Shown here: one piece after another, positions 10,328 to 23,448 of the stretch
How the letters are laid out: every line of letters starts with the position of its first letter
How positions within the stretch are numbered: the first letter of the stretch is position 1
Source of the DNA: Camellia lanceoleosa
Taxonomy: Eukaryota; Streptophyta; Magnoliopsida; Ericales; Theaceae
Assembly: GCA_025200525.1 (NCBI GenBank)
Contig: CM045758.1
Coordinates: forward strand, 162,995,040-163,059,039
Direction: 5' to 3'
DNA: 64,000 nucleotides
The notes under the pieces: model-generated
Seen by the model: only the letters and a program-made list of their open reading frames with translations
The model's database searches: none
Told to the model about the DNA's origin: nothing
Translations under genes and position numbers: made by a program

Positions 10328-11474
10328 CACAACTGTTGTAATAAGTGTGCGTGTGTGTGATGCATGTCTTCCAACCCCCATTTCTTTCTCCCTTTTGCTT
10401 AACCGCTTTTGATGGTTAGTTTAGGGTCATTTTCAATTAGCATCCTTATGCTTCACATGCATGCATCATTCATTTGTCTTGCATGCACCGGGCTCAGCGC
10501 ATCATTCAAACTGTATTGTATTTCAATACACTTTCTTGAATACATGTTTAACAGCATGTTATCAAGTGTTGCATTCATATGCCATTCTAGATAGCCGAGC
10601 CTATTTTAGTTGCATTTTGCATGTGTTGCATTAGGCATTGTTGACATAGCTAGGATCATGCATTGATTACTAACTAGCTTCTTTTTTGGCTCGGAGTACA
10701 CTGTGAGTGTTTATGCTTTAGCATCCTTGCATGAGTGTGAGTGTTGCCATGATAGCATGCTTGCCATGAGGCTATTTGCTTAACTGATATAACTGCATGA
10801 ATGCCTATGGATGAAGGTTGGATTGCTTGAATTTGAACAATTCATCAAAATGCGAGTTTTAAGCCCACTTTGTGGAGTGGCAAAATCATGTTTTCTAAGC
10901 CCGCCTGAGAGTAGCAAATCTTCGTCTTAGCCTACTTGTGAGTAGCAACTTCAAACCATTTTCAAACAAACAAACATGAGATGTCTTGTTCCAATTTAGG
11001 CGATCTAGTCTATACTTGTATGCTGCGCGCATCATGTAGTAAGATTAGCTAATAAACCGGAATAAGAACGCATGTGTTTTCAAAAACAACATATCATGTT
11101 AGTAAAGGCCGATCTTTTGATCAGGTGAGTGGGGGTGCTCATTGCATGACCTTCCCCTCTCGTACCCAAGTTCCCGAGCCGAGGCAACTTTGGTGATGAC
11201 GGACACGTGGCCTTAGGCATGAGTCAGGGTTTCCTAAATTTTTCCAAAATAAAATATTTAGTCATGCGATCAACCGCAAAGTCCATGTTTGACACTTCTT
11301 GATTAAAATCAGTTTTTCAAAATGATTTGCCGGATTTGGACTCTTTGGTGATTAATCAGTCTTACATTGCACTTTGTGAGATTAGATTCAGAACCGTGAC
11401 AGGAGTCCGAACTGTAGTAGCTAGAACTACAATTCGCGCCCTCGCACACGGAGCGAAGTTCCGGGCAGTCTACA

Positions 11475-13259
11475 CCATCATGCATTCCAAATACTTGATT
11501 GATGGTTTTGGGTCCAATGGTGCCTCTCCCTTGATGTTTTGAGATGATAAGGAGTGACACAATACACACATACCCTTGAAAGACCCTCCATTTCCTTTGT
11601 TTTGTGCTCTGTTGCAGTTTGGTGTCACAGCACACTAGTGGCCGGCAGTACCACATTGATGGTCAGCACCCTTGCATTGTTGGCCGGCAGAGGCCTATCT
11701 TTGGTCGGTAGGTGGCGGCAAAGAACTCCTCATGGCGGCAAAGCATCACAGACTCCTCAAAGACTGCTTTTGGTAAGTTCCAGCAACAAGTTCTTGAAGA
11801 CACCCTGCAAACAGAGCCTCAAGAGAGCAAACCAGAAAGCATTTCGAGGCGGCAACCGAGAGCATGCATCCTTCATTGTCCAAGGCAGAGCTAAGGTAGC
11901 CTAGTTTAAATATCATGCATGTTTATTTGGTTTTGTAATTTAATTAATTAGTTTGTTAATTAATTAAGTGTTGTAATGATTAAGTAGCTTAGCTTTGCTA
12001 TTTCTTTATTGGTTTGTAATAATTAGTCTAATTAGTTTAATTAGATTAGCTAGTTTAGCTTAGCTTAGATTAGCTTAGCTTGTTCATTTGGACCCTCCGT
12101 CGAAAGGGCACATTGTTGTAATAAGGGTGTGTGTGTGTGTGTGCATGTCTTCCAACCCCCACTTCTTTCTCCCTTTTACTTATCAAATTTTGATGGTTAG
12201 ATTAGGGCATTTTTTCAATTAGCATACCTTATGCTTGCATGCATACATCATTCATTTGTCTTGCATGCATCGGGCTCGGCGCATTATTCAAACTGCATCG
12301 TATTTCAATACCTATTTGAATACATGTATCAAATTATTGCATTCATATGCCATCTTAGATAGCCGAGCCTATTTAGTTGCACATTGCATGTGTTGCATTA
12401 GGCATCTTAACATAAACTAGGATCATGCATGATTTCTAACTAGTTTTCTATTTTGGCTCGGAGTACACTGTAAGTGTTTACGCTTTAGCATACTTGCATA
12501 AGTGTGCGTGTTTCCATGTTTAGCCTGCTTTCCATGAGGCTATTTGCTTAAGTGTTTAACTGCATGAATGCCTGTGGGTGAAGGCTTTATTACTTGAATT
12601 GGAACAATTCATCAAATGTGAGTTTTAAGCCCACTTTGCGGAGTGGCAAATCATGTTGTTTTAAGCCCACTTGAGGGTGGCAAATCCGCGTTTTAGCCTA
12701 CTTGCAAGTAGCACTTCCAAACCATTTTCGAAAAACGAGCATGAGATGTTTTGTTCCAAATCGAGTGATTTAGTCTATACTTGTATGTTGTGTGCATCAC
12801 ATAGTAAGGTTAGCTAATAAACCGAAATAAGAACACATGTATTTTTTTAAAATAACATATCATGTTTAGTAGAGGTCGATCCTTTGATCAGGCAAGCGGG
12901 GGTGCTCATTTCAGGACCTTCCCCTCTCGTACCCAAGTTCCCGAGCCGAGGCAACTTTGCTGATGACCGACACATGGCCTTAAGCATGAGTCAGGGTTTC
13001 CTAAATTTCCCAAAGTAAAATATTTAGGTGGCGACTCTGAAATCTGGCAAAGCAGTCCATGTTTGGCGTTTTTTATTCAAAATTGATTTTTCAAAACCAA
13101 TTGCCGGATTTGGACTCTTTGGTGATTTATCAGTCTTACATTGCACTTTGTGAAATTAGATTCAGAACCGTGACAGGAGTCCGAACTATAGTAGCACGGA
13201 CCCAATTCGGGCCCTCTCCGAAAAGGGAGGCCGCGTAGAGAGCGTTCGGGCAGTCTACA
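11475..13259 (+). mobile_element. A2 LTR, right part
   Basis: This continues A2 after the A3 insertion. It includes the second GGCCGGC cluster (11638-11716), a TTAATTAG-rich block (11925-12080), a TG microsatellite near 12127, the ATTTAGGTGGCGACTCTG tail (TGGCGACTC at 13029) and the LTR end GGGCAGTCTACA at 13259. No coding potential is visible. Confidence 0.75.
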
Positions 13260-14842
13260 GCTTGTATAATTTGAAGTATGTTTCACTATTTCTCTGTCTC
13301 TCTAATCATGCACTGAAGGTGTTGTGAGAATCGCTCAATCAATTTAATCACATATAGTGGTTGATTTCACAAATTTTTTTTTTCTACGTAAATGTTTTAA
13401 AGTTGTGTTTGATTTGCTTTTGAGAGAGTGATTTTAAAATATAAAAAAAATTGAGGAGAGAGTTTAGAAATTTTTTTAGTTTGTTTGGTTGTATATTTTG
13501 AAAGTAGTTTTGGAATTTGAGAGTTTGGGATGATTTGATATTTTGTTTTAATTGAGTAGATGTGTGTGAGAGAAAGTGATTGAGAATGAGAGATGAGAGA
13601 GAAAAAATGATTGATTGTTGTATAAGAGAAAGAAAGAGATTTTGGAAATAGTTTGAGAAAAACCACAAACCAAACAAAATTTTAAAAAAAAAAATCAAAA
13701 ATAACTCTCCCAAAAGCAAACCAAACAAGCCCATAGTTTTACAATAAAATTCTACACTTATCAAAGAAAATATATTGAAAAATATACAATGTTAAGAAGT
13801 ATTAAAAACAAATAATAAAATACTAAATTAGTATAAACATTTTAATTAAACATTTAAACAAGCAACTCGTGATCAAAAAGCATTTCAAATACACTTTAAC
13901 ACATCAAAAATCAATAAAGAAAACATACCTTAATTGATTTGTTGAGATGAAACTAAGAAATCTCACTAATAAATTGCTCGAAACTTATATTCTTCATGCT
14001 CCCATCTGCATTGTGCCCAAAAGTAGAAATACAAATACAAATTTGAACACGAATACAGCGGGGATGGGTTTATGAATATTACATAGAAACAATTTAAAAT
14101 ATTGAAAAATTAACTAATTCAACATGAAAAAATTACTCTTATAATTTAAACATCATTCAATATATAAAATACTATTTTATCAATCATAAAACCATTGCAT
14201 CATAATGTCAATACATTTTATTTAACAAATCATCTTTAAAAAAAAAAGGTAAATAGTCACTAGTCAAATGTGTCCCACGGTGTTTGGAGACATGTTCATA
14301 ATGTGTCCCCCAATGCGGCCAAAGAAAAAGAAAAAGAAAAAGAAAAAGAAAAAAAGCGCACACCATTTTCAAATTCAAATTGCCTGCTAATTTTGGATTT
14401 TATGACATATTGCAAATTAGAGAGGATATAAATCTCTTTAGTGTAGCTACTTTGGGGGTTTTGTGTTAGAAATGGTTTTGGAAAAATAGATTTTTCCTTA
14501 ATTGTGATCTAATTTTTAGGTGAGACTCATGCGTCAAAGTTGGCGGGTCTAAATGGTAGCGCATTCTATCGCTACAGATTCACATAGTATATTTGGTTGC
14601 TCAAAACTATTATCGAGTGAATAAGAAATTGAAGCCAAAGTGAACTCCATGGAAATAATGTTTTTGATAAAATTTCCATTAAGACTTGTTCCACATTGCT
14701 TTGGGAGGCAACCTTGCTGTGGGTTTATAAGGCTTGGGTTTGGAACTTGGGGTAGGCCCCAAGGGGCACTCAAGTTTTGTAAAGGTGGAGGTTATGGGCA
14801 AAGTGGCCTAGACCTATTGTACCCAAAATAAACACACGCCTG
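13260..14842. other. AT-rich spacer with a MITE and a GAAAAA microsatellite
   Basis: No gene is recognisable here. It holds a hAT-like MITE (13402-13735), an A/T-rich stretch to about 14250, and an AAGAAAAAG-type microsatellite at about 14323-14357. The segment 14360-14842 has moderate complexity but no domain I recognise. Confidence 0.6.
13402..13735. mobile_element. hAT-like MITE, ~334 bp
   Basis: The left end (TTGTGTTTGATTTGCTTTTG) and the reverse complement of the right end (CTTGTTTGGTTTGCTTTTG) form an imperfect inverted repeat of about 35 bp. The flanks GTTTTAAA (13394-13401) and GTTTTACA (13736-13743) match at 7 of 8 bases, an 8 bp TSD typical of hAT elements. It is AT-rich, too small to code, and shaped like a non-autonomous element. 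Confidence 0.65.
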
Positions 14843-15576
14843 TGTAACTTGACTTTTCGTGCTCCTTTCGGATACTACTAGCCCTACAGTTCAGACTCCT
14901 ATGGTTCTAAATTTGATTCCACAAGTGCAATGTAAAATAGATAAACACCAAAGAGTCCAAATCCAGCAAATCTTTTAGAAAATTGATTTTGAATCAAAAT
15001 GTCAAAAATGGACTGCTTTGCCAGATACAAAGTCGCCACCTAAATATTTTTGGGAAATTTAGGAAACCCACGACTCGTGCCAAAGGCCACGTGTCCGTCA
15101 TCACCAAGATTATCTCGGCTCGGGAACTTAGGTACGAAAAGGGAAGATCATGAATTGAGCACCCCACCCGCCTGATCAAAGATCGGCCCCTACTAATCAT
15201 GATACAAATCTTATTTACATTATATGCTCTTATTCTAGTTATTAGGCTATTGTTACTATGTGAAGCGCACAGAAGTGTAGACTAGATTGCAAAAATTGGA
15301 ACGTTTTGATTCATGTTTGCTTTGAAAATTGTTTCGAATATGTACTACTTGAAAAAAGCGATATCGTATGAACATTACTCAAATTATTCAAATTCAAGTA
15401 ATTAGCCTTCATCCACAGGCATTCAAGCAATTTATCACTCAAGCAATTAGCCTCATGGCAAGCATGCTCGAGATGGTAACAATCACACTCATACGAAATG
15501 CTAAAGCACATAAAAGCTCACCTAGTACTCTGAGGTAAGCTAAAAGAAACAAAAGAGTTAGAAAAAATGCATGATC
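14843..15576 (-). mobile_element. C LTR, segment 1 (reverse orientation, 3' end)
   Basis: This is the reverse complement of the long-LTR family's 3' end: AGTCGCCACCTAAATATTT (15031-15049) is the TGGCGACTC tail, and GAACTTAGGTACG is the reverse of CGTACCTAAGTTC. The LTR end reads TGTAACTTGAC at 14843 on the plus strand. It is interrupted at 15576 by forward copy B, continues at 18845, is interrupted again by D, and continues at 31004. Confidence 0.7.
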
Positions 15577-18500
15577 TATAGACACCTTATTTTGGACGGC
15601 CCTTACGACTTGGACATCCTTGCATGCACACCTGATGATGAGTTTAAATGTTCGTCCAGTGCTCGAAGTTCTCAGCGGAATGCCACAACTTTGAGCCTTT
15701 CAAACCCTACACCCTTTTTGTCTCATTTTTGGACCATGCCTTGGTCTTTCCAACCTGCAACCTTTGGTGGCCTGTCGGCCATCATTTTTGGGCTGTCGGC
15801 CACTGATGTGGCTTGCTGGCCACCACTAATGGCCGACCGGCCACCAATGTGTTTTGCAAATATTTTATGCCACGTGTAAAGCTGGATGTTTTTGAGAGAA
15901 TTGCTTGGTTCTCTATATATAGAAGACCTCTCATATTGTTTTGAAGGTTAGAATATTTTGAGCTCCACATTTCTCTCTCTCTTTTACAAATTTGTGCACA
16001 TTAGCCTACATACACTACACTTTTGCCTACACCTCCTTAATCAAAGTTGATCACCTTTGGACTCAGGTTCCTTGAGGCCTTCTTGAAGCTCTTGAAGTTG
16101 GTTTTGGCTTGAATTATTGCCTAGAATTGATCTTTGCTTCAAAAGATATAACACTTGTCCTTTTACTTTGCTTTGCATACTTGTTTTTCTATCTTTTTCT
16201 CACTGTTTTGGGCTATAAAACCTCTGTTTTTGTGGGCTGAAATTTGTGGTTTTAGGCCATTTAAGGTTAGGGGGTGGTTCATCCTTCTTTATTCCTTGCT
16301 TGCAAGGCCTTTCCACTTATGTTTCCCACTTTCAAACCATCTTTTTTTGGGCTTTTGAACACTGAATTTCAGAGCAATTTCAGTGGCCAAATCATGTTTT
16401 GAAATCCAAATTTGAGGAGGTTAGCCTTCCCTCCTTGTGTCTTGTTTAGTAGCCTAATTTATGCTACGTATTAGCTTAATTTTCTAGCCATTTATAGCTC
16501 AATTCTAGCATGTTTTAACCTCTATTTTGGATTATTTGCCTTTATATTTGGCTATTTGAGTCTTGTATTACATGTTTCTAGTGTAAGTGTCCTCACAAGC
16601 TTGGTGTTTTAGGCCTTTAGACACCACTTGTTTGACTTGATTGCATTGTTCTAGTATTTTTCTCACTCAATTTCAACAAGCATAGTCTCTGCAACCTCCC
16701 TCATTTCTTCACTCTTTGTTTGCTTTAAGGGTTGTTTCAACCTAGGGATTATTTAAGCTTGAGATTGAGGTCCATACTTAATGGTTTAATCCTCTTTTAG
16801 GGGTTCATTATCAACGGCATGACACCTCTCTCTTGCCCTAAACTACCCCTTGTTTGACACTTCCTTCTCTTTTAGAGGACTTTAACTCACCAATGGACTT
16901 AATTGATTAAAGGATGGTTGGTAAATTAAAATGAGTAAAATTGAAACTAAAATTGTGCAAAGGTAAGAATTTGATTATGTCTTAGTGTGTTCAATCAGAC
17001 GTTAATTGAACACATGAAACTTGGACCATTTCATACTGGCTAGTGATGAAATTATTCGAGTCTCCAAGGTCAACTTCTTCCCTTGATCATTCATGAGAGG
17101 GATGAGGTTTGTGTCTTGTTTTTCATTTATTGAACTTGCATCTCTTGAGTCACAAGCCATCATGCAATGAAATTGCTTGAGTTGGTGGTTTATGGCTTAA
17201 GTTCACCACTTCTTGGATTTGTTCATGAAAAGGAGGGGTGAGTTGTGCAAACAATCTTTGAAAATACCTTGTATATGCTCTGTTTGTCCTCTGTTGCAGT
17301 AAGATGAACCTGTGAATCAATGGCCGACAGGCCACTTTCTATGGCCGGCAGGTGGCCAGCGGACCACCTCTATGGCCGGCTGGTGGCCGGCAACCTTCAT
17401 CTTTGGCTGACTGGCCACTGATGCAAAACTCAACAGAGTGTTGGTAAGGTGGAGCAAAGTTGTTCTGGAGATGTTCAATTGTGCAAACAGAGGCATTCGG
17501 AAGCAAAACAATGGCGTTTTCGGGTGGAAACCATGCATGCGCATGAACATCTCTCATTTATTGAGGCGAAGTAGTTAATTGCTTAGTTTAATTATTAATT
17601 GCAATTGTGTTGTAATTCTTTAATTAGTTAAGTAGTTAACTAGTTATAATTTAATTAGTTAGTTAACTAGTTAGTTAATTCAAAGTTTTGTAATAATTAG
17701 TTAAGTTAGTTATTTATTTCATTTTGTAATAATTAGCTTAATTAGCTTTAGCTTAATTAGTTGCTAATTAGCTTAGTTTATTCATTCGGACTCTCCTTCG
17801 TGAGAGCGTAATGTAATAACGTATATGTCTTCCAACCCTACGTCTTTCTCCCTTTTATTTAACTGCTTACGATGGTTAGTTTAGGGACATCATGTTTCAA
17901 TTAGCATACTTCATGTTTGCATCCATTCATATTACATACACCGAAACTCGATTCATCATTCTGACTGCATTATAGTTTAATACTTTTTTTAATATGTGCT
18001 TAGATCGCATGTCATCAAATTGTTTCATACGCCATGTTTAGTAGTCGAGCCTATTTAAATTGCATATCGCATGTGTTGCATTAGTCATTTTGCATAAGTT
18101 AGGAATCATGCATTTTTCTAACTCTTTTGTTCATTTTGGCTTAGAGTACTAGGTGAGCCTTTACTCGCTTTAGCATCTTGCATGAAATGTTGATATTGTC
18201 ATGTCTAGCATGCTTGCCATAAGGCTAAGTGCTTAATTGCTATAACTGTTTGAGTGCTTGTGGATGAAAGCTTGTTGCTTGAATTGAAATGATTCAATGA
18301 ATGTACGTTTAAGCCCACTTTGTCAAGTGAAAAATTCACAAACTTTAAAGCCCACTTTGTTAAGTGGCAAAATCAAATCCTTTTCGAAAAACAAACATGA
18401 AATTGAATTGTTCCAATTCGGACAAACTAGTTTATACCTTGTATACGCGCATTACATAGTAAATGCTAGCCTAATAAACCAGAACAAGAGCATATAATGT

Positions 18501-18844
18501 TGATAAAAATCATATCATAATTAGTAGAGGCCGATCTTTGATTGGGCGAGTGGGGTGCTCAATTCATAACATTCCCCTCTCGTACCTAAGTTCCCGAGCA
18601 GAGACAATCTTGGTGATGACGAACATGTGGCCTTTAGCACGAGTCATGGGTTTCCTAAATTTTTCAAAAATAAAATATTTAGGTGGTGACTCACTGGAAA
18701 AGCAGTCCATTTTTGACAGTTTGATTCAAAATCAATTTTTCAAAAGATTTGTTGGATTTGGACCCATTGGTGTTTATCAATTTCACATTGCACTTGTGAC
18801 CACGGGAGTCCGAACTATAGGGCTTCTTTCAAAATTCCGAACAG
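15577..18844 (+). mobile_element. B LTR of the long-LTR family
   Basis: The LTR starts TATAGACACC (one change from TGTAGACACC) and runs through cluster 1 (15768-15848), a TATATATA promoter near 15914, the double hairpin (16987-17068), cluster 2 (17320-17422), a TTAATTAG block (17565-17780) and the ATTTAGGTGGTGACTC tail near 18680. The canonical GTCTACA end is missing. The flanking C sequence lacks about 7 bp (CTAACTT), so a small deletion removed the LTR end and the TSD. No ORF of note. Confidence 0.7.
16987..17068. repeat. Double hairpin of copy B
   Basis: Hairpin I pairs GTGTTCAA (16987-16994) with TTGAACAC (17006-17013), perfect. Hairpin II pairs CTTGGA (17020) and ATTTCAT (17028) with ATGAAAT (17046) and TCCAAG (17063-17068). 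Confidence 0.7.
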
Positions 18845-19609
18845 ATGCAAAATGACTAATGCAACACATGCGATAAAGCAACTAAATAGGCTCGGCTACT
18901 AAATATGACGTATGAATCAATTTGATAGCATGCGGTTTAAAACATGTATTCAACAAAGTAATGAACTACAATACTTGTTAGAATGATGAACCGAGCCTCA
19001 GTGCATGCAAGACAAGTGGAAGCAAATCATGGAATATGCTAAAATAAACATGATGTTCTAAACTACCCATCGTAAGCAAATAAATAAAAGGGAGAAAGAT
19101 ATAGGGTTGGAAGACATACACATTATTACATTGTTTGCCCTCGCGCAGGAGGGTTCGAATGAATGAACTAGCTAACTAATTACCTAATTAACTAACAATT
19201 ACAAACCCAATGAATACTTAACTAATTATTACAACAACAAATTAATTAAATATTCTAGCTAATTAAATAAATACAACACGAAACTAACTAGCTATTCTAA
19301 CTAATTACTTACAAATTTGCTACTCCAAGCACAACACCAATATTACAACATAATTTAAATGGGCCCCAAAATACTAGGGAAGGCTTATGCATGAACGTAG
19401 ATTTCCACCCGATAACGCTCTTCGTTTTGCTATTGGAATGCCTCTGTTGCATAGTTAGAAAATTGCACAATTTTCCACCTCAGCCTCTGCTTTGCTCTAC
19501 TGGAAAAAGGACACTATCTGCCTGAAAAAAGTGGCCAACAACCCAGAAATAGTGGCTGGCAGGCCACTAATAGTGGGTTGCCGTCCAGAAAAAGTGGCAT
19601 GTCGGCCAC
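18845..19609 (-). mobile_element. C LTR, segment 2 (reverse orientation)
   Basis: GTTGCATTAGTCATTTTGCAT-type sequence is present in reverse complement here, as are the CCCTCGCGCAGGAGGG hairpin (near 19138) and the second GGCC cluster (19528-19609). It directly continues segment 1 after removal of copy B. At 19609 it is interrupted by D, with TSD GCCAC (19605-19609 and 30999-31003). Confidence 0.7.
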
Positions 19610-19846
19610 TATAGACACCCCATTTTTAACCGCCCTTAAGACTTGGGCACCTCAGGCTGATCACTCAATGATGAAAGTTATGTTGTATAAATGTTCAATT
19701 TCTTCAGCAAGAAGAGCTTCTAAACCCAACCTTACACGCCATTTTTGACCAAAACTATTTTAGATCTTAAAACCCTCTTTTTTCAAAATATTTTTGAAAA
19801 TGGTTCTACGATGTTCCAAGACTCGCATTTCGTTAAACCGAATAAG

Positions 19847-22800
19847 TGTGACACCCCAAAATTGAGGGACATCATAATAAGGTTTAAAACTTAAAATCAA
19901 TTTTCTTTATTAAGAATTCTCATCAATGTTGCCACCAAATTTACCATCATCCATTAAATAACAACACCAAAACTAAAAGTCCTTAAATTACAACTCCAAT
20001 CAAACTTAAAACTTTGTCTTAGTACACAAATAAAAAAAAAACTAAAGAAAAACTAGAAAACTCAGAAAAATGGTTCATGGAACTTTGGCACGCTTCAAGC
20101 TAATCAGGGCTGAATGTTACCTTCCAACACCTCGGTGTTTCCTTCGGTTTCTTGGTACCTGGCATGAAACGCCAGGGCAACGAGGATGCCAATGAGCGAC
20201 GAGCTCAATAAGATATTACAACCCGAAATACCCACCCCGATAATAATACCCACAATGAATAATGCGGAATAACAGAATAACAGGTAGCATTTAATAAGCA
20301 TGATAGGAATGCCATCAGTTGAAATAATAACAATAGATAATAAATGAATAAAAAATGACAAACAGAGGCAGTATTTTATCATAAGGAAAAATGCCCACTT
20401 TTTCTTTTTAAATTCTCATAGATTTAGTTTATCAGATAAGTTTAAGTAACTCCCCGTGGAGCACTATTTCCACTCAACCGCTAAGCAATGGCCACGGGCA
20501 ATTCTGACTCCCCCTTGGTCAAATATTCAAATGTTACTTACAGTAACTACCAATGATGCCCACGCACCAGGGTTACATACCCGAGTCGTGACATCACGGT
20601 CTGCCCCAAGGGAACAGTCTATGTTGTGACGCCCGCACCACCAACCTTATATCGCCTCTACACCGAATAAGAGCCGAAATACCTTCCCATGCCATGTTAG
20701 GGTTCGCAACTCACTTGCACAAGATTCTAAACCGGGCTCACCCCATCACTTTTACATTTTAATGTATCATTGGTTAAATTTTGTATCTCTTTACTCGTTG
20801 AGATATTCACAATAATTCAAAATTTAATTATCAATAATGTTATACCAACTCATAAAAATCCGAACATAAATATTACACATGCCACACAATAATAAACAAT
20901 TGTACAAAATTTAATAAACAATTTATTTAAATCATGGTATGAAATAATTATTTAGATACCCAAAGAATAGAAATAATTTATAATTACACACATGCATGGA
21001 CTTTTAATCTACAAGATTAGACTAGCACAATACTAAATAAACTACAATACACCCATATATGGATTACTAATTTATAATATTTGATGAATTAGACCAACAC
21101 GATAACTGATTTTTATCCAAATAAATAATTGAAGTGCTGATCTTAATTCTGTCCAAAAATTTTCAGGTTATACCGTACGTAATAAAAATTATAAATAAAT
21201 TACTTATACAGTTTTAAAATTCGTGAAAATGTACAGAATACTCAATAAACATGTTATGGTCATTTTTCAGAAAGCATTTTCCAAAGATAAATTATAAATA
21301 ATTCTTAAAAATTCCAAGAGTGTTTATGACACAGATTTATTACGTTTTCTTAAATTAATTCCATACTTAAATTTATAAATCAATTCCATGATCTAAAAAT
21401 TTATTATGAAACTAGACTTCTCAAATTTCATTTTTTGCTTAGAAATTATCAGATTTGGTTTAATATAAAATTTTTAATGATTTTTCAAACACATAATAAA
21501 ATCTGCCTATAGCTCCAGATTTGGTTTAAAATTTGTATAAATTCGTACAAAGCTCAATAATTGTTGAAAACTTTTGTGGATGAACTAGACATCATTATCA
21601 ACAACTTTGTAGAAGAAATCATCTTCAAATTTTGAGTAAAAAATTGTTTAAAAATTCATACAACTTTCTGACAAATTTAAGGGCCAAATAACATTTTCAA
21701 TAATCTTTTTAATGGCATAAACTACACATGCAAGTTCAAATTCCACAATATTATCATAATTTTCAGATTACCAATATTTAATATACCATCATAAAATTTT
21801 ATATAATTATAAATAAAATCCTATCTACAAGTTTAGACAATTTATCATATGTATATAATCTGAAAATCTCAAATAAAAAAATGAGAGGGTTGAGATGGTT
21901 TTCTTACTATGTTAGGTTGCTAACGATTTATCGTCCGAATTTGATTTATGATTCTGATCGTAAGATATGACCGTCCTGGCTCCATGATCGTCTTGCTGAA
22001 ATTTCACATTAATCGGACGCGATCTCACCGTTGATCTTCCATTGGATTCTCTTAGAACTTTTAGTTGTTGATCATCATCTTAGACTTAGAATTTGCAAGA
22101 TCTAACCCCAAAAATGGATTCTACATGTCGAAAAACCTAGGGTGGTCATCCCCAAAGTCATAAGACCACTCAATTAACCTAAATGTACTAGGATGCACCG
22201 TATCACCATGAGCCGAGAAACGCTGGATAAAGTTCAATTCATCTTCTCCAAACAGCAGTAGCATGCACGAACAGGACCCAGAAGTTTTGTTTCAATGTCA
22301 CCAGTTCAAATGCTTGTATCTTCTTCATCATAACTCCGTTTTATCTAATTTTTCTGTCATTGGATTCACCTCACGGCCTAGTTTTTGGTTCACTACTCAC
22401 ACGCCTCATTCCGTCTCTTTTTGCATGCCGTCGGATCTCCAAAATTTGACGAAAAATAAGATTATTTTCCTACCGTCTCGAACATTTTTTTCGAACCATC
22501 TTTCGGACTCCATAACTTTCTTAATTCTTAATGGTTTTACTTCATTCTTTCGCCAATCTCTTCAACTTACTTCGTACTTCATCTTAGATGGCCTATTTTT
22601 CTCACTTCTTCCCAGAATGGATGGTTTTGGCATGCCGAAAGTAAACCGAAAACCAACTTTTGAACTTCAAAATAAACTTCTCTAACTTTGTTTCTTTATC
22701 CTCCATCTTCCTTCTTCTTCTCTTTCTTCACCTACAACACTTTGTGAATAATGGTTCTAGATGATAATGGAAATAGGTGATGATGGTGGTGGTGGCGGTC

Positions 22801-23448
22801 CGACGGTGCGCCAATGGTGGTGAAGTTCGCGGGTTGGTTGTTCGGATGGTGATAGTATGGGTTAAGGCCATGGCTATGGAGGTCGGGGGAGGAGGAAAAA
22901 CATAAATAAGGAAGGAGAAATAGAGTTTTGAGAATGAGAGGTGGAGAGAAAGAGAAGGAACCGAGAGAGATGAAACTGGAAGTGAAGAGTGGTGAGGAAG
23001 ACTTAGGCTCAAGTTATGGGCAACATGACAAAGATGAAAAGAAATTTAAAAAAAATGAGAAAGTGAACACCTGGTGGCATTGCATGTCCACCACATTTTT
23101 GATGCATAAAATGGTTGCACGTTGAAGGTGGAAAGTGAGAAAAACCTGGGGAACAAACCCATGGTTTTCTTTCTTTTTCTTTCTTTTTTAATATATAAAA
23201 TATTAGGTTTCAGTGTAATTTGATTACAAAAAAAAAAAAAAAAACTATAGAGAAAAATATCATAAGGTTCAGAAATTTATATTGGGTACTAATATAAAGT
23301 CAAAAAAAAATATTTTATTTTATTTTATTTTGAATAAATGTTCAGTATAAAAATATACAGACTATTAAATTCAAATTATTGTGAATAATTATTTAAGAAA
23401 TTTAAAAACATATATTATTTTTATTATATAAAAATACGGGGTTTCACA
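19847..23448 (-). mobile_element. Tekay-like (chromovirus) solo LTR, 3602 bp
   Basis: The termini are TGTGACACCCC (19847) and GGGGTTTCACA (23448), flanked by ATAAG on both sides (19842-19846 and 23449-23453). No gag-pol lies between them, so it is a solo LTR left by recombination between the two LTRs. Orientation is judged minus because the minus strand reads TGTGAAACCCCGTA at its start and has a CT-rich leader-like tract near 22920-23010. Assignment to Tekay/Del rests on the terminal style and length and is inferred. Small hydrophobic ORFs inside (for example 20104-20382 minus) look incidental. Confidence 0.7.

Larger units (their letters stand above)
6270..11474 (+). mobile_element. A3, 5.2 kb LTR of the long-LTR family
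   Basis: The LTR starts TGTAGACACC at 6270 and ends GGGCAGTCTACA at 11474, flanked by CCATA (6265-6269) and CCATC (11475-11479), a one-mismatch 5 bp TSD. No gag-pol is present, so it behaves as a solo LTR. It is longer than its relatives partly because the U3 start is triplicated (6303-6830). It has a TATA box at 7172, the double hairpin at 9508-9589, hairpin III at 10312-10327 and a TTAATTAG-rich block (10120-10300). The TGGCGACTC tail is lost: TTTAGTCATGCGATC stands at the expected place near 11260. Confidence 0.8.

Noticed and set aside
13384..13764. 126-residue Phe/Leu-rich minus frame
   Set aside because: It coincides with the AT-rich MITE and its inverted repeats; no coding evidence.
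20104..20382. 92-residue hydrophobic minus-strand frame
   Set aside because: It lies inside the Tekay-like solo LTR, has no homologous pattern I recognise, and its hydrophobicity follows from T-rich sequence.
22263..22685. 140-residue plus-strand frame
   Set aside because: It is within the same solo LTR, antisense to its inferred direction, with no domain; it reads as a chance frame.
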